DNA from: Magnetococcales bacterium
Lineage (GTDB): Bacteria; Pseudomonadota; Magnetococcia; Magnetococcales; JADFYX01
DNA length: 33,599 bases
Assembly: GCA_015231305.1 (NCBI GenBank)
Contig: JADGBW010000027.1
Location: forward strand, 1-33,599
Reading direction: 5' to 3'
Below the pieces are notes generated by a model that saw only the letters and a program-made list of their open reading frames with translations, was not told where the DNA came from and did no database searches. This document shows, one piece after another, positions 9,757 to 18,254 of this stretch (the first letter of the stretch is position 1; every line of letters starts with the position of its first letter). The position numbers were made by a program, and so were the translations under genes.

Positions 9757-9833
9757 TGGTCGGGGTGAGAGGATTCGAACCTCCGGCCCTCGGTTCCCAA
9801 AACCGATGCGCTACCAGACTGCGCTACACCCCG
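9757..9833 (-). tRNA. tRNA-Pro (anticodon TGG)
   Basis: A 77-nt cloverleaf on the - strand: acceptor stem CGGGGTG with CACCCCG, D-arm GCGC, and anticodon loop TTTGGGA with anticodon TGG (9797-9799). The T-arm is GGAGG-TTCGAAT-CCTCT with discriminator A and an encoded CCA (9757-9759). The 5' end CGGGGTG, lacking the usual G1, is typical of bacterial tRNA-Pro. It is the upstream member of a two-tRNA cluster with tRNA-Arg(TCT). Confidence 0.97.
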
Positions 9834-9947
9834 ACTATCTTCTTCCACACGACTTGGTGGATGTCCAACCCTGAGTTGAACGGCGCTCAGCCTAACCTAG
9901 TCAGCTTGGTGGAGCAAGATTTAATATTAATTTTTTTGAAAAATTAA

Positions 9948-10469
9948 TTAATTAATTTTTTTCTGTGGTGAAATTGAGATGGCAAATGTACCTAATCTAT
10001 GCCATATACCTCCATTAACCCTATCATATACTTTAAAAAACCATATTTCGTCAGTTGGTATTTTGTTAGATATGCTGCCAACTGCTGTAAATAGGGGGTA
10101 GGGGCTATCTTTTGGGGCGCTTACTTTGGGGTAGTTAAGTTCTGATACTTTTTCACCAGATTTATTTAGAATGTTAACTTTAAACTGATGACGACCATCG
10201 TGGGTTAAAATTAAATCCATTATAAAATATCCTACCTCACCTACAGATCTGTTTTTTAGAGCTTTTATTACTGTAAGAGGTTGGATTAATTCACCAACTT
10301 TTGCGACTTTATCAGAAAAATAGGCGTTACTAACATAGGCTGGCTGCCTGTATACATTGCTTTGAGATTTGTTTGCCAAGGCTAATGATGGAGATAAAGA
10401 TATACTAAAAAGCAGTACTAAGCCGCAAACAGCAATGAAAATATAAGATTTTTTACAATTAAAGTTCAT
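9948..10469 (-). CDS. Small exported protein of unknown function
   Basis: The 173-residue product starts at MNFNCKK. The upstream in-frame start at 10514 would overlap the end of radA and put extra residues in front of a good signal peptide, so I prefer 10469. It has a basic N-terminus, a hydrophobic core (IFIAVCGLVLLF) and a probable signal-peptidase site after LALA (about residue 33). The mature part is about 140 residues, predicted beta-rich. One segment, FIMDLILTHDGRHQFKVNIL, and the closing GIWHRLGTFAISI look like an immunoglobulin-like or carbohydrate-binding sandwich, but I do not recognise a family. It begins 25 nt after the radA stop, so it is probably cotranscribed with radA, though a functional link is not evident. 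Confidence 0.65.
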   Translation of the reverse strand: MNFNCKKSYIFIAVCGLVLLFSISLSPSLALANKSQSNVYRQPAYVSNAYFSDKVAKVGELIQPLTVIKALKNRSVGEVGYFIMDLILTHDGRHQFKVNILNKSGEKVSELNYPKVSAPKDSPYPLFTAVGSISNKIPTDEIWFFKVYDRVNGGIWHRLGTFAISISPQKKIN

Positions 10470-10494
10470 GGAGTATAAGCTCTTTATCTGTGTT

Positions 10495-11859
10495 CTAACC
10501 CCCCAACAGTTCAATCATCTCATCAATAGAGGTGATAGGGTCAATTTTAATTGGTAGATCGTCAGGAAGTTTATTATAGACTTTTTTGGGCAGCATACAC
10601 CGGGAAAAACCGAGTTTTGCTGACTCTTTTATTCTAGTAATAGCATGAGATACAGCCCGAACCTCCCCTGCCAAGCCAACTTCACCTATAATAACTAATC
10701 CAGGATCAACACTCAAATTTCTATGGGAGGCAAACAACGATGCAGCAACAGCCAAGTCTGCTGCGGTTTCAGTTATACGAAAGCCCCCAGCGATATTTAA
10801 AAATATATCATGACTAAACAGGCCAAGTCCTAATCTTTTTTCTAAGACAGCCGTTAACATGGCTAAACGGTTGCTATCCCATCCTAAAGTAGTACGCCGG
10901 GGTTGAGCAAGAGGGCTAGGGGCAACCAGTGACTGAATCTCTAAAAGTACAGGACGGGTTCCCTCCATGCCAGCAAAGACCACTGATCCTGCTGCTCCTT
11001 GTACTCGTTCTGATAAAAATAGTTCTGAGGGGTTTTTTACCTCTTGTAGGCCATCGGAGCGCATTTCAAAAACACCGATTTCGTTTGCTGGACCAAAACG
11101 ATTTTTAACTGCGCGGATAATACGATAGTCGTGGCCTCTTTCACCTTCAAAATATAGCACCGTATCTACCATATGTTCTAAAACCCGTGGCCCGGCAATT
11201 TGACCTTCTTTGGTGACATGTCCCACGAGAAACATCGCCATATTTTTGTGTTTTGCTAGGGCTATAAGACGACCGGCGCACTCTCGAACTTGGGTTACGG
11301 CTCCTGCTGCTGCTGGTATGTCATCACTTGCCAGGGTCTGTACTGAGTCTACAACCAATATAGATGGGTTGGTCTCTTCAACAACTCGCATTACCTCTTC
11401 TAAACGGTTTTCCATTAAAACGGGAAAGTTATCACCTCGAATTCCAAGCCGGTCGGCGCGTTGTTTAAGTTGCTGGGGGGACTCCTCACCAGATACATAT
11501 AAAACAGGTAGTTTTGCTGCTAATGATGATAAGGCTTCCATAAGCAGGGTTGATTTACCAATACCGGGGTCGCCAGCAATAAGTGATACAGAGCCTGGGG
11601 TTAGCCCTCCACCTAACACACGGTTGAACTCACCAATACCTACCTGAATTCTTGCTCCTCCACCATTAGCAATGTTAGATAATGGGGTTGGCTCAGAACG
11701 TACAACAGCACTTGCAGGCCGCCGTGATTGATTGCCACCACTACCAGGATTAAAAGCTTTAAGAGTGTTCCATGCTCCGCAGGCTGCGCATTTTCCTACC
11801 CATTGCCCAAAATCTGCTCCACAATCTCCACAGACAAACCTCTGTTTTTCTTTAGTCAC
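10495..11859 (-). CDS. radA: DNA repair protein RadA
   Basis: RadA is a RecA-like ATPase and DnaB-type branch-migration helicase that acts in homologous recombination. The 454-residue protein matches the family's normal length and order. A C4 zinc finger is formed by C10, C13, C24 and C27. Walker A is GDPGIGKST (96-104). Walker B is ILVVDS (about 167-172), and the RadA-specific KNRFG motif is at 252-256. The C-terminal third is a Lon-protease-like domain (DIFLNIAGGFRITE onward), which lacks protease activity in this family. The start codon is GTG, with a GAGGAAAA ribosome binding site 8-15 nt upstream. The gene runs opposite to the chemoreceptor gene across a 440-nt spacer. Confidence 0.97.
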   Translation of the reverse strand: MTKEKQRFVCGDCGADFGQWVGKCAACGAWNTLKAFNPGSGGNQSRRPASAVVRSEPTPLSNIANGGGARIQVGIGEFNRVLGGGLTPGSVSLIAGDPGIGKSTLLMEALSSLAAKLPVLYVSGEESPQQLKQRADRLGIRGDNFPVLMENRLEEVMRVVEETNPSILVVDSVQTLASDDIPAAAGAVTQVRECAGRLIALAKHKNMAMFLVGHVTKEGQIAGPRVLEHMVDTVLYFEGERGHDYRIIRAVKNRFGPANEIGVFEMRSDGLQEVKNPSELFLSERVQGAAGSVVFAGMEGTRPVLLEIQSLVAPSPLAQPRRTTLGWDSNRLAMLTAVLEKRLGLGLFSHDIFLNIAGGFRITETAADLAVAASLFASHRNLSVDPGLVIIGEVGLAGEVRAVSHAITRIKESAKLGFSRCMLPKKVYNKLPDDLPIKIDPITSIDEMIELLGG

Positions 11860-12299
11860 TTATGAGTTTTCCTCATTTCTAACATTTGATTAGGCTAACA
11901 ATAAAATAATGTATCTGTTTGATTAATAACATTAAAATAACATTTTACGATTTTGTTTATGTTATAAAAAACATAACAATTAACCTTAACTGATTGTAGT
12001 TATGATAATATATAATGCTTAATTATAAAATTTGTTTTTTATCTCTAAATTAGCCAATTGTTTATTGTAAAACTATTAAAGATTGGTCTTTGTTAATAAA
12101 ATTTCCCATGAAAATATATAAATATATATATAGATAGATTTAATAGTGCTTGATTTTTTAGGTATTTCAGTTAAGATTACGCACGCTACGTGTCCAATGT
12201 TAATTAAATGTAAACAATATTTTAGACATAACAAATTTTCTGCTTACCATTAAATCATACTACTATGGCTGTTTATACATTTCAAAAAGAAAGAAAAAA
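11860..12299. promoter_or_regulatory. Divergent radA/chemoreceptor spacer with a small inverted repeat
   Basis: This very AT-rich 440-nt spacer separates divergent genes and must hold both promoters. A perfect 7-bp inverted repeat, TTATGTT and AACATAA with a 6-nt loop, sits at 11957-11976. A TATAAT box is at 12011-12016, but without a good -35 partner. No gene is visible. Promoter assignments are guesses. Confidence 0.35.
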
Positions 12300-14429
12300 A
12301 TGATTATTAATAAAAACTTAGGAATTGGTACCAAACTCCTGCTATTATTTTCAATAATTACTGTAATAATTACTAGTATTTTCACATTCTTACAGTTCAA
12401 CAATGCTGTCGATGCCTTTGAGAAGGAGAAAGCTGCGACTGCTAGCTCTATTATTCATGCTGGTGAAAATGTCCGCGTAGGTATTAGTAAAGCGTGGGAG
12501 GACGATTTAATTGATACTCAGGCATTTTTGGAAGCAAAAAAATGCCGTAAAGAACGTTCTGTTAGTGCAAGGCTAGAGTGTGCTAGGCGTACCGATCTCC
12601 ATGGAATGATTCCGGTTATTCGTATGTTAGATGCTATTCAAGCAGCAGCAGGTAAAGCAGGAATGTCTGTTAGAGTATCTAAACGTACTAGACCCCGTGA
12701 TCCTGCTGCCCAAGGAAATCAATTTGAAATTGGGCTAATGGATGAAATGACTGGTGGGGTTGCTGACGTTTCTCGTGCTAACGAAGAAACTGGTGAATTT
12801 TTATTCGCTAGAGAAATTAAAGCCGATAAGGGTTGTCTTGTTTGTCACGGTTTTGAAAATGATGGGCCTCCAGGTAATACCGATTGGTTTGGCTTTGACA
12901 AAGAAGGGTGGAAAATTAATCAGCAGGTTGGATTAATAATATTGTCATCACCTTTATCAGAGTTAAATGATGAGAAGTTTAGAATTTTAACCAGCTCAGT
13001 AATGATTGCCGGTGTTCTGTTTGTAATGGGACTATTAGTATTTTATATCGTTGTTAAAAAGTTTATTACCAAACCTGTAGCAGAGATGGAGTCTAACATC
13101 GCAAGAATGGCTGATGGAGACCTTACAGTTACAGTTGTTGTTCAGGCTGAAGATGAGATAGGTCGAATGGGGTCAGCATTGAACAAGATGTCTTCTGAAT
13201 TTAAACAGATGATGGGTAATTTAAGCCAAGTAACCAACGAGCTAACCTCCACCTCTTCTGAGCTTGATAATGTGTCTGTAGGAATGTCTGAACAGAGCGT
13301 TATCATGTTAGAGAGAACAGCTCAAGTCTCTGAAGATGCTCAAACCATGAGTGATGATATGGAGACAGTAGCACAGGCTACTGAACAAAACAGTGCTAGC
13401 CTTGATAGTGTTGCTACTGCCTCATCAGAGGCAAATGCAAACCTACAGACTATTGCTGCTGCTGCTGAAGAGGCCAACGTTAATTTAAGCACTGTTGCTG
13501 CCGCTGCTGAAGAGGCCCATGCAAATATGGGGTCTATGAATGAAGCTGCTGAAAGAACAAGCACCAACATTGAGACTGTTGCTTCTTCTATCCAGGGTAT
13601 TACATCATCTTTAGGGGATGTCCGAGAACGTTGCGAAAACGCCAGTAAATCATCACAAAAATCAGCAGTTCAAGCCCAAGAGAGTATTGTTGTTATTGAG
13701 ACACTATCACAGGCTGCAAAAGAGGTTAGTTCTGTTGTTGAGGTAATTAATAACATTGCTGAGCAGACCAATATGTTAGCTTTGAATGCATCCATTGAGG
13801 CTGCTGGTGCTGGAGAAGCAGGAAAGGGCTTTGCTGTTGTTGCCAATGAGGTTAAGGAGTTGGCGAGACAGACTGGCGAAGCAACCGAAATGATTACTGG
13901 TAAAATTGACACTATCCAGTCTTATACCGAAAAGGTTGCCTCAGCTACTAAAGATATGACTGACAGTATCCAACAAATTGACAACTCCAATAAGGAGATT
14001 CTCAACACTGTTGAGATGCAAGAGGATAGCGTTGAGAAGATTTCTGCTTCTATTGGTAGTGTTACTAACGAAACCAATGAGGTAACACGTCTTGTAGGAG
14101 AGGCTACAGAAGGTATTTCTGAAGTTACTAGAAATGTTTCAGAACTATCTGTCGGTATTGATGAAGTAACGCAAAATGTATCTCAGGCAGCTGTTGGTGT
14201 TGGGCAAATGTCAGAAAATATTGCTGAAATTTCAGCTGCTTCCAATGATGTTGCCGGAAAAGTTGTGCAGACTTCTGACTCTTCCAAAGAAATTTTCAAC
14301 TCTATGGAGCATGTTACACAGTCGGCAGACTCTATAAATAATTTGAGTAGCACTGTTACCAATAGTTCTGGTGAGATGAACGACCTTGCTAAAAAACTTA
14401 CTGAAATGCTATCAAGATTCAAAATGTAG
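12300..14429 (+). CDS. Methyl-accepting chemotaxis protein with Tll0287-like heme sensor domain
   Basis: The 709-residue receptor has a membrane segment at about 12-31 and a periplasmic Tll0287-like (DUF3365) domain with C179, C182 and H183 as a CxxCH heme motif. A second membrane segment lies at about 229-252, followed by HAMP ([10 protein letters not shown] onward). A long cytoplasmic coiled coil carries the signalling hairpin tip: [20 protein letters not shown] with [11 protein letters not shown] after it. The usual Arg of EAARAGE is Gly here, a variant I have seen in other families. There is no C-terminal CheR-tether pentapeptide, since the protein ends LSRFKM. The helix near 370-425 contains 14-residue repeats. 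It probably reports redox state or a small ligand to CheA/CheW. No che genes are nearby. A strong terminator follows. Confidence 0.93.
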   Translation: MIINKNLGIGTKLLLLFSIITVIITSIFTFLQFNNAVDAFEKEKAATASSIIHAGENVRVGISKAWEDDLIDTQAFLEAKKCRKERSVSARLECARRTDLHGMIPVIRMLDAIQAAAGKAGMSVRVSKRTRPRDPAAQGNQFEIGLMDEMTGGVADVSRANEETGEFLFAREIKADKGCLVCHGFENDGPPGNTDWFGFDKEGWKINQQVGLIILSSPLSELNDEKFRILTSSVMIAGVLFVMGLLVFYIVVKKFITKPVAEMESNIARMADGDLTVTVVVQAEDEIGRMGSALNKMSSEFKQMMGNLSQVTNELTSTSSELDNVSVGMSEQSVIMLERTAQVSEDAQTMSDDMETVAQATEQNSASLDSVATASSEANANLQTIAAAAEEANVNLSTVAAAAEEAHANMGSMNEAAERTSTNIETVASSIQGITSSLGDVRERCENASKSSQKSAVQAQESIVVIETLSQAAKEVSSVVEVINNIAEQTNMLALNASIEAAGAGEAGKGFAVVANEVKELARQTGEATEMITGKIDTIQSYTEKVASATKDMTDSIQQIDNSNKEILNTVEMQEDSVEKISASIGSVTNETNEVTRLVGEATEGISEVTRNVSELSVGIDEVTQNVSQAAVGVGQMSENIAEISAASNDVAGKVVQTSDSSKEIFNSMEHVTQSADSINNLSSTVTNSSGEMNDLAKKLTEMLSRFKM
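13407..13574 (+). repeat. Tandem 42-nt (14-residue) repeats inside the chemoreceptor coiled coil
   Basis: Four successive 42-nt units, starting at 13407, 13449, 13491 and 13533, encode 14-residue blocks such as [14 protein letters not shown] and [14 protein letters not shown]. The second and third units are near-identical at DNA level (for example GCTGAAGAGGCC in both). Fourteen residues equal two heptads, so the repeats keep the coiled coil in register while changing its length. Confidence 0.7.
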
Positions 14430-14455
14430 TTTTTTAGTAGTACAAGTGTGTTAAA

Positions 14456-14495
14456 CAAAAAGCCTTGTGAAATATCACAGGGCTTTTTGTATTTT
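14456..14495 (+). terminator. Rho-independent terminator after the chemoreceptor gene
   Basis: A 15-bp stem (CAAAAAGCCTTGTGA with TCACAGGGCTTTTTG, one G-T pair) closes on the loop AATA and ends in a T-rich tract. It lies 26 nt after the stop codon at 14429 and insulates the bio operon from upstream transcription. Confidence 0.92.
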
Positions 14496-14521
14496 AATAG
14501 AAAAAAATTAGCTGCGCTCCA

Positions 14522-14551
14522 TTGACTTGAATATGGTTGGGCAATCATAGT
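14522..14551 (+). promoter_or_regulatory. Probable sigma-70 promoter of the bio operon
   Basis: TTGACT (14522-14527) makes a good -35 box. After 18 nt, CATAGT (14546-14551) is a plausible -10 box. Transcription would begin near 14558, about 33 nt before the bioF start. The -10 box overlaps the left arm of the BirA operator, the arrangement expected for repression. Confidence 0.6.
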
Positions 14552-14581
14552 AAACCAAAATTAACTGTCATGGTTTACTAT
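14547..14581. promoter_or_regulatory. BirA (biotin repressor) operator
   Basis: A perfect 10-bp inverted repeat, ATAGTAAACC and GGTTTACTAT, is separated by 15 nt. It closely matches the E. coli bio operator half-site pattern, TTGTAAACC followed by about 15 nt and GGTTTACAA. It sits over the -10 region and just in front of the bioF ribosome binding site. Biotinyl-AMP-bound BirA is therefore predicted to shut off the operon when biotin is plentiful. The genome should encode a BirA with a winged-helix N-terminal domain. Confidence 0.88.
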
Positions 14582-14582
14582 C

Positions 14583-14586
14583 AGGA
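14583..14586 (+). promoter_or_regulatory. bioF ribosome binding site that decides the start
   Basis: AGGA lies 4 nt before the ATG at 14591. The earlier in-frame TTG (14537) and ATG (14570) have no such site, and they fall upstream of or inside the operator. Confidence 0.7.
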
Positions 14587-14590
14587 TCAA

Positions 14591-15769
14591 ATGACTATAT
14601 CTGCATATTCTATATACAACAAAACCCGTAAAGAGTCCGGTTTATGGCGTAGCTTACGTCAAATTGGCCCAAGTCATGGGGGGAGAACCCTTTTAGCTGG
14701 TCGTTCACTGCTAAATTTTTCTTCCAACGACTATATGGGCCTAGCCAACCATCCTGCTCTTATTGCCAAATCACATGAATGGACGCAAAAATGGGGTACT
14801 GGCTCTACTGCATCTCGTTTGGTGTGTGGAAATATGGAGCTTTTTGCCAAAGTTGAAAAGCGTTTGGTGGAGGGTAAGGGAGGTGAAGCTGCACTAGTGT
14901 TTGGTTCTGGCTTTGGGGCTAATAGCAGTATTTTATCGGCTTTGTTGGATAGACAAATATTAAAAGAGCAGCCACAGGTTTTTTCTGATCGACTTAACCA
15001 TGCCTCTATGCATCATGGTTGTAGAGCTGCTGGTGTACGGCAGATTAGATACCGCCATAATGATTTAAACCATTTGGAAGATCTTTTAAAAAAGAGTAAA
15101 AAAGGGCCGAAGTTTATTCTCTCAGAAACTGTATTTAGTATGGATGGAGACAGGGCAGATGTAGGAGGGCTTCTAGATTTAAAAGAGCGTTATGGGGCTT
15201 TTTTATATCTTGATGAGGCCCATGCAGCAGGTGTTTTGGGACCTGCCGGGTTAGGTTTAGCAACCCAATATTCTAAAAGTGCTGATTTGGTAATGGGAAC
15301 CTTTAGCAAGGGTTTAGGGGGGTTTGGGGCTTATGGTGTATGTTCTCAAGAATTAAAAGATTTTTTAATAAACCACTGTAGTGGGTTTATTTTTGCGACA
15401 GCTCTACCACCGGGGGTATTGGGGGCCATGGCAGCTGCTCTTGATATGCTACCCACAATGGGCGAAAAGAGGCGAGACTTATTGGCTCAAAGTGAGCGAT
15501 TAAGAACGGCTTTAGTTGCGGCAGGTTTGGATGTTGGCCACTCTAGCACTCAAATTATCCCGGTAATTTTAGGTGAAAATAAACGCTGTGTAGAGGTAAG
15601 TAAACTGCTTGAAAAAAAAGGTATGTTAGGAATTGCAATACGCCCACCAGCGGTTCCCATTGGTAAAAGCAGGTTGCGCCTTTCTTTAACAGCTAATCAT
15701 AGTAAAGAGGATATAGATCTGTTGATTAATGGAGTTATTCAATCGGTAGGTGAGGTGGACAGGTTATGA
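14591..15769 (+). CDS. bioF: 8-amino-7-oxononanoate synthase
   Basis: BioF is a PLP enzyme that condenses pimeloyl-ACP (or CoA) with L-alanine to form 8-amino-7-oxononanoate. With the start at 14591 the protein has 392 residues, close to the usual 385-390. Seen features are the NFSSNDYMGLANHP opening, LDEAHAAG (D208, H211) that contacts the cofactor, and the Schiff-base lysine K240 in TFSKGLGG. It is the first gene of the biotin operon. Its stop overlaps the next start by 4 nt (ATGA). Expression is probably controlled by the BirA operator immediately upstream. Confidence 0.96.
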   Translation: MTISAYSIYNKTRKESGLWRSLRQIGPSHGGRTLLAGRSLLNFSSNDYMGLANHPALIAKSHEWTQKWGTGSTASRLVCGNMELFAKVEKRLVEGKGGEAALVFGSGFGANSSILSALLDRQILKEQPQVFSDRLNHASMHHGCRAAGVRQIRYRHNDLNHLEDLLKKSKKGPKFILSETVFSMDGDRADVGGLLDLKERYGAFLYLDEAHAAGVLGPAGLGLATQYSKSADLVMGTFSKGLGGFGAYGVCSQELKDFLINHCSGFIFATALPPGVLGAMAAALDMLPTMGEKRRDLLAQSERLRTALVAAGLDVGHSSTQIIPVILGENKRCVEVSKLLEKKGMLGIAIRPPAVPIGKSRLRLSLTANHSKEDIDLLINGVIQSVGEVDRL

Positions 15770-16458
15770 CACAGCCTACATTATTATTTGTTCATGGCTG
15801 GGGGTTAGGTGCTGGGGTTTGGCGACCAGTTATACAGCAGTTGGGTAAACCCCCACATATGAGCTTGGATTTTGGTTTTTATGGTCGTAAAAAACTTGAA
15901 ATACCAAATGATAGACCACTTATAGCGGTTGGTCATTCGTTGGGCTTTTTATGGTTGTTGCAACATCTGCCAGAAGCTATATGGGCTAATCAAGTACAGG
16001 GGTTGGTTGCTATAAACGGTTTTGCTCGTTTTTCAAAGGCAGAAGATTTTCCTAATGGAGTGGATCGTTGTGTAATACGGGGTATGAAAAATGGTTTACA
16101 ACGAGACCCGGTTAAGGTTTTGAACGATTTCAGGGTTTTTGGTGGCGGTCCTGGGGGAGATTTAATAGGTGAAGAGGCCAAGCAGAGGTTAGATGTAATG
16201 GCTTTGGGTTATGGTTTAGGTTGGTTGATGGAGTGGGATGGCAGAGGGGCTTTGTCCCAATGGCAAAAGCCATTATTAGCCATAGCCAATAGTGACGATA
16301 ATATTGTAACTCCAGATATTACTAAAGACTCATTTAGCGGCATTGCAAAAGGAAAAAGCTCTATAGAGTGGCTTGATGAGGGTGGGCATTTAGGGTTGTT
16401 GAGTAGGCCACAAAATTATGGAGAGTTGTTGGGTAAGTTTTATAGGTCATTTTTGTGA
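15766..16458 (+). CDS. BioH-like alpha/beta hydrolase, probable pimeloyl-ACP methyl ester esterase
   Basis: The 230-residue protein has the alpha/beta-hydrolase elements HGWGLGAGVW (10-19), the nucleophile S58 in VGHSLG, a probable acid at D177 or D178 in ANSDD, and H208 in GGHLGLL. Lying between bioF and bioC, it most likely frees pimeloyl-ACP from its methyl ester at the end of the BioC route, the job of E. coli BioH. E. coli BioH is about 256 residues with a larger lid and GWSLGG at the nucleophile. This protein is shorter and differs at the elbow, so it may belong to one of the alternative esterase groups. It overlaps bioF (ATGA) and abuts bioC, implying translational coupling. Confidence 0.85.
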   Translation: MTQPTLLFVHGWGLGAGVWRPVIQQLGKPPHMSLDFGFYGRKKLEIPNDRPLIAVGHSLGFLWLLQHLPEAIWANQVQGLVAINGFARFSKAEDFPNGVDRCVIRGMKNGLQRDPVKVLNDFRVFGGGPGGDLIGEEAKQRLDVMALGYGLGWLMEWDGRGALSQWQKPLLAIANSDDNIVTPDITKDSFSGIAKGKSSIEWLDEGGHLGLLSRPQNYGELLGKFYRSFL

Positions 16459-17228
16459 TGGCAAAAAAAGAGGTTAAAAACGCCTTTGGAGCTGTTGCTA
16501 ATGAGTATCAAAAAAAAGCTAATGTACAGCGTAGGGTTGCAGGGCAGTTGGCTGAAAGAATTTCAGGGTTTGACCTGCCTGAAAAACCTCGAATTTTAGA
16601 GATAGGGTGTGGCACTGGTTTTTTAAGTCAGCATCTTTTAAAGCGGTGGCCTGATGCAACTATTGTATGCAGTGATATTGCCCCTCAAATGGTTTCGAGT
16701 TGCAAGGCTAATTTGTATGGTTTTGATAAAAGCCGGGTAAGCTTTGTGGTAATGGATGGTGAGAATATAACAGGTGATGATAAATACGACTTGATTGTAT
16801 CTAGTTTGGTGTTTCAGTGGTTTAGCGACCCATTGGCTAATTTGGTAAAGTTGACGAGTAGGTTAAATCACAACGGCAGGTTGGCTTTTGTAACTCTGGG
16901 TGAGGAGACATTTAACGAGTGGCGAGGTTTTTGTGCAGAATATCAGATAGCATGTGGTCTGCATAACTACCCTACTAAAGATGCATGGCAGAGTTCTTGG
17001 CCAATTGATGGGGTAGGTGAGGTTGATGTTGCAAGGGTTATGGAAGAGCATCCATCGCCACAGAATTTTTTAAGGGGTTTAAAGCAGATAGGAACGGGTT
17101 TATCCAAGAAGGGACACAGCCCTGTATCGATAGTTGAATTAAGGCGCGCTCTTAGTGAATATTCTAATAAAAACAACAGTTTTTCAATAACTTATCACCT
17201 TATATTTGGTAGTTTTATCAAAAATTAA
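16458..17228 (+). CDS. bioC: Malonyl-ACP O-methyltransferase
   Basis: BioC methylates malonyl-ACP with S-adenosylmethionine, disguising it so that fatty acid synthesis can extend it to a pimeloyl chain. The 256-residue protein opens with VKNAFGAVANEYQKKANVQ, the usual BioC start. It has the SAM-binding loop ILEIGCGTGFLSQHL and the later LIVSSLVFQWFSDP segment, both standard for the family. The ATG at 16458 shares one base with the stop of the preceding gene. A GTG at 16455 is an alternative adding one residue. With the esterase before it, this defines the E. coli-type pimelate route. Confidence 0.94.
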   Translation: MAKKEVKNAFGAVANEYQKKANVQRRVAGQLAERISGFDLPEKPRILEIGCGTGFLSQHLLKRWPDATIVCSDIAPQMVSSCKANLYGFDKSRVSFVVMDGENITGDDKYDLIVSSLVFQWFSDPLANLVKLTSRLNHNGRLAFVTLGEETFNEWRGFCAEYQIACGLHNYPTKDAWQSSWPIDGVGEVDVARVMEEHPSPQNFLRGLKQIGTGLSKKGHSPVSIVELRRALSEYSNKNNSFSITYHLIFGSFIKN

Positions 17229-17246
17229 ATAATTGGATAATAGCAA

Positions 17247-18254
17247 ATGACAGAATTTTCAACTTTACCAGAAGGTTTCTATCAGCAGTTAACAAAAACT
17301 GCTTTAGAGGGTGGTGTATTATTTCAGGGTGATGGCATGCGGATTTTAACTGATCCTAATGTTGAGTTATTACCGTTGTTACAAGCAGCATTTGAGGTGC
17401 GCAAGCACTATTTTGGCTTAGGGGTGAGGGTTCACATATTAAATAATGTGCAAAATGGGCTTTGCCCGGAAGATTGCAACTATTGTGCTCAAGCGGTGGA
17501 TAGTGATGCTCCTATTCAAAAATACAAAATTAAGCCTGATGATGAGATTATGGCAGGAGCAAAGGCAGCACATGAAACAGGTGCTTATAGGTATTGCATA
17601 GTTTTATCGGGTAGAGAGCCAGATAAAAAGCGTGTTGATGAAATGTCTGCATTGATAAAGCGGATAAAAGATGCGTATCCGGTTGAGGTTTGTCTATCGG
17701 CTGGTTTTATTGATAAGGATGCAGCAAGCCAGCTAAAAGAGGCTGGTTTAAGCCGATATAACCACAATTTAAACACTGCCGAGTCTCACTATGGGGAGAT
17801 TTGCACTACTCACTCTTATGCTCAAAGACTAGCCACCTTAGAGGCTGCCAAGGGTGTTGGTTTAGAGGTTTGCAGTGGGATGATAATTGGTATGGGTGAG
17901 AGTCCGGGTGAAATATGGACTGTTGCACAGAAATTAAGAGAGTTAAATGCTAGGTCTATACCGTTAAATTTTTATGTGCATGTAGAGGGGGCAAAACTAG
18001 GAGAGTTGCACCAGTTAACCCCTGAGTATTGTTTAAGAGCGTTGGCACTATTTAGGTTTAGCAACCCTGATGCTGAAATTCGAGCTGCTGGGGGCAGGGA
18101 GGTTAACTTGCGAAGTTTGGAGAGTTTAGCCTTATATCCTGCTAACTCTTTGTTTAGTGAGGGGTATCTTAATGTTGGTGGGCATGGCACTGATAAAACT
18201 ATGCAGATGATAACAGATGCTGGCTTTAGTGTAGAGAGTATTGAGGAAGTTTAA
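17247..18254 (+). CDS. bioB: Biotin synthase
   Basis: BioB is a radical SAM enzyme that inserts sulfur into dethiobiotin. The 335-residue protein has the radical-SAM cluster motif CPEDCNYC with C73, C77 and C80. It also has the family segments NHNLNTAESHY, CSGMIIGMGES and IPLNF. Near the C-terminus, AGGREVNLRS carries the Arg ligand region of the [2Fe-2S] cluster. Length and layout are normal. It begins 18 nt after the bioC stop, and its stop overlaps the bioD start by one base. Confidence 0.97.
   Translation: MTEFSTLPEGFYQQLTKTALEGGVLFQGDGMRILTDPNVELLPLLQAAFEVRKHYFGLGVRVHILNNVQNGLCPEDCNYCAQAVDSDAPIQKYKIKPDDEIMAGAKAAHETGAYRYCIVLSGREPDKKRVDEMSALIKRIKDAYPVEVCLSAGFIDKDAASQLKEAGLSRYNHNLNTAESHYGEICTTHSYAQRLATLEAAKGVGLEVCSGMIIGMGESPGEIWTVAQKLRELNARSIPLNFYVHVEGAKLGELHQLTPEYCLRALALFRFSNPDAEIRAAGGREVNLRSLESLALYPANSLFSEGYLNVGGHGTDKTMQMITDAGFSVESIEEV

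Noticed and set aside
9572-9947. Open frames across the two tRNA genes on both strands (100, 61 and 63 codons)
   Set aside because: They are translations of the tRNA-Arg and tRNA-Pro sequences, a well-known source of false proteins (phrases such as VAQSDRATAF). The tRNA cloverleafs explain the region.
9920-9962. A TAATTTTT/AAAAATTA hairpin as terminator of the radA operon
   Set aside because: The stem has no G-C pairs and would be unstable; I could not support it as a real terminator.
13449-13532. A CRISPR-like repeat signal
   Set aside because: The repeats are adjacent, in-frame 42-nt coding units inside the chemoreceptor coiled coil, with no spacers.
14537-14590. The longer bioF reading with a TTG or earlier ATG start
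   Set aside because: It would translate through the promoter and BirA operator. The ATG at 14591 has AGGA at good spacing and gives the family's normal length.
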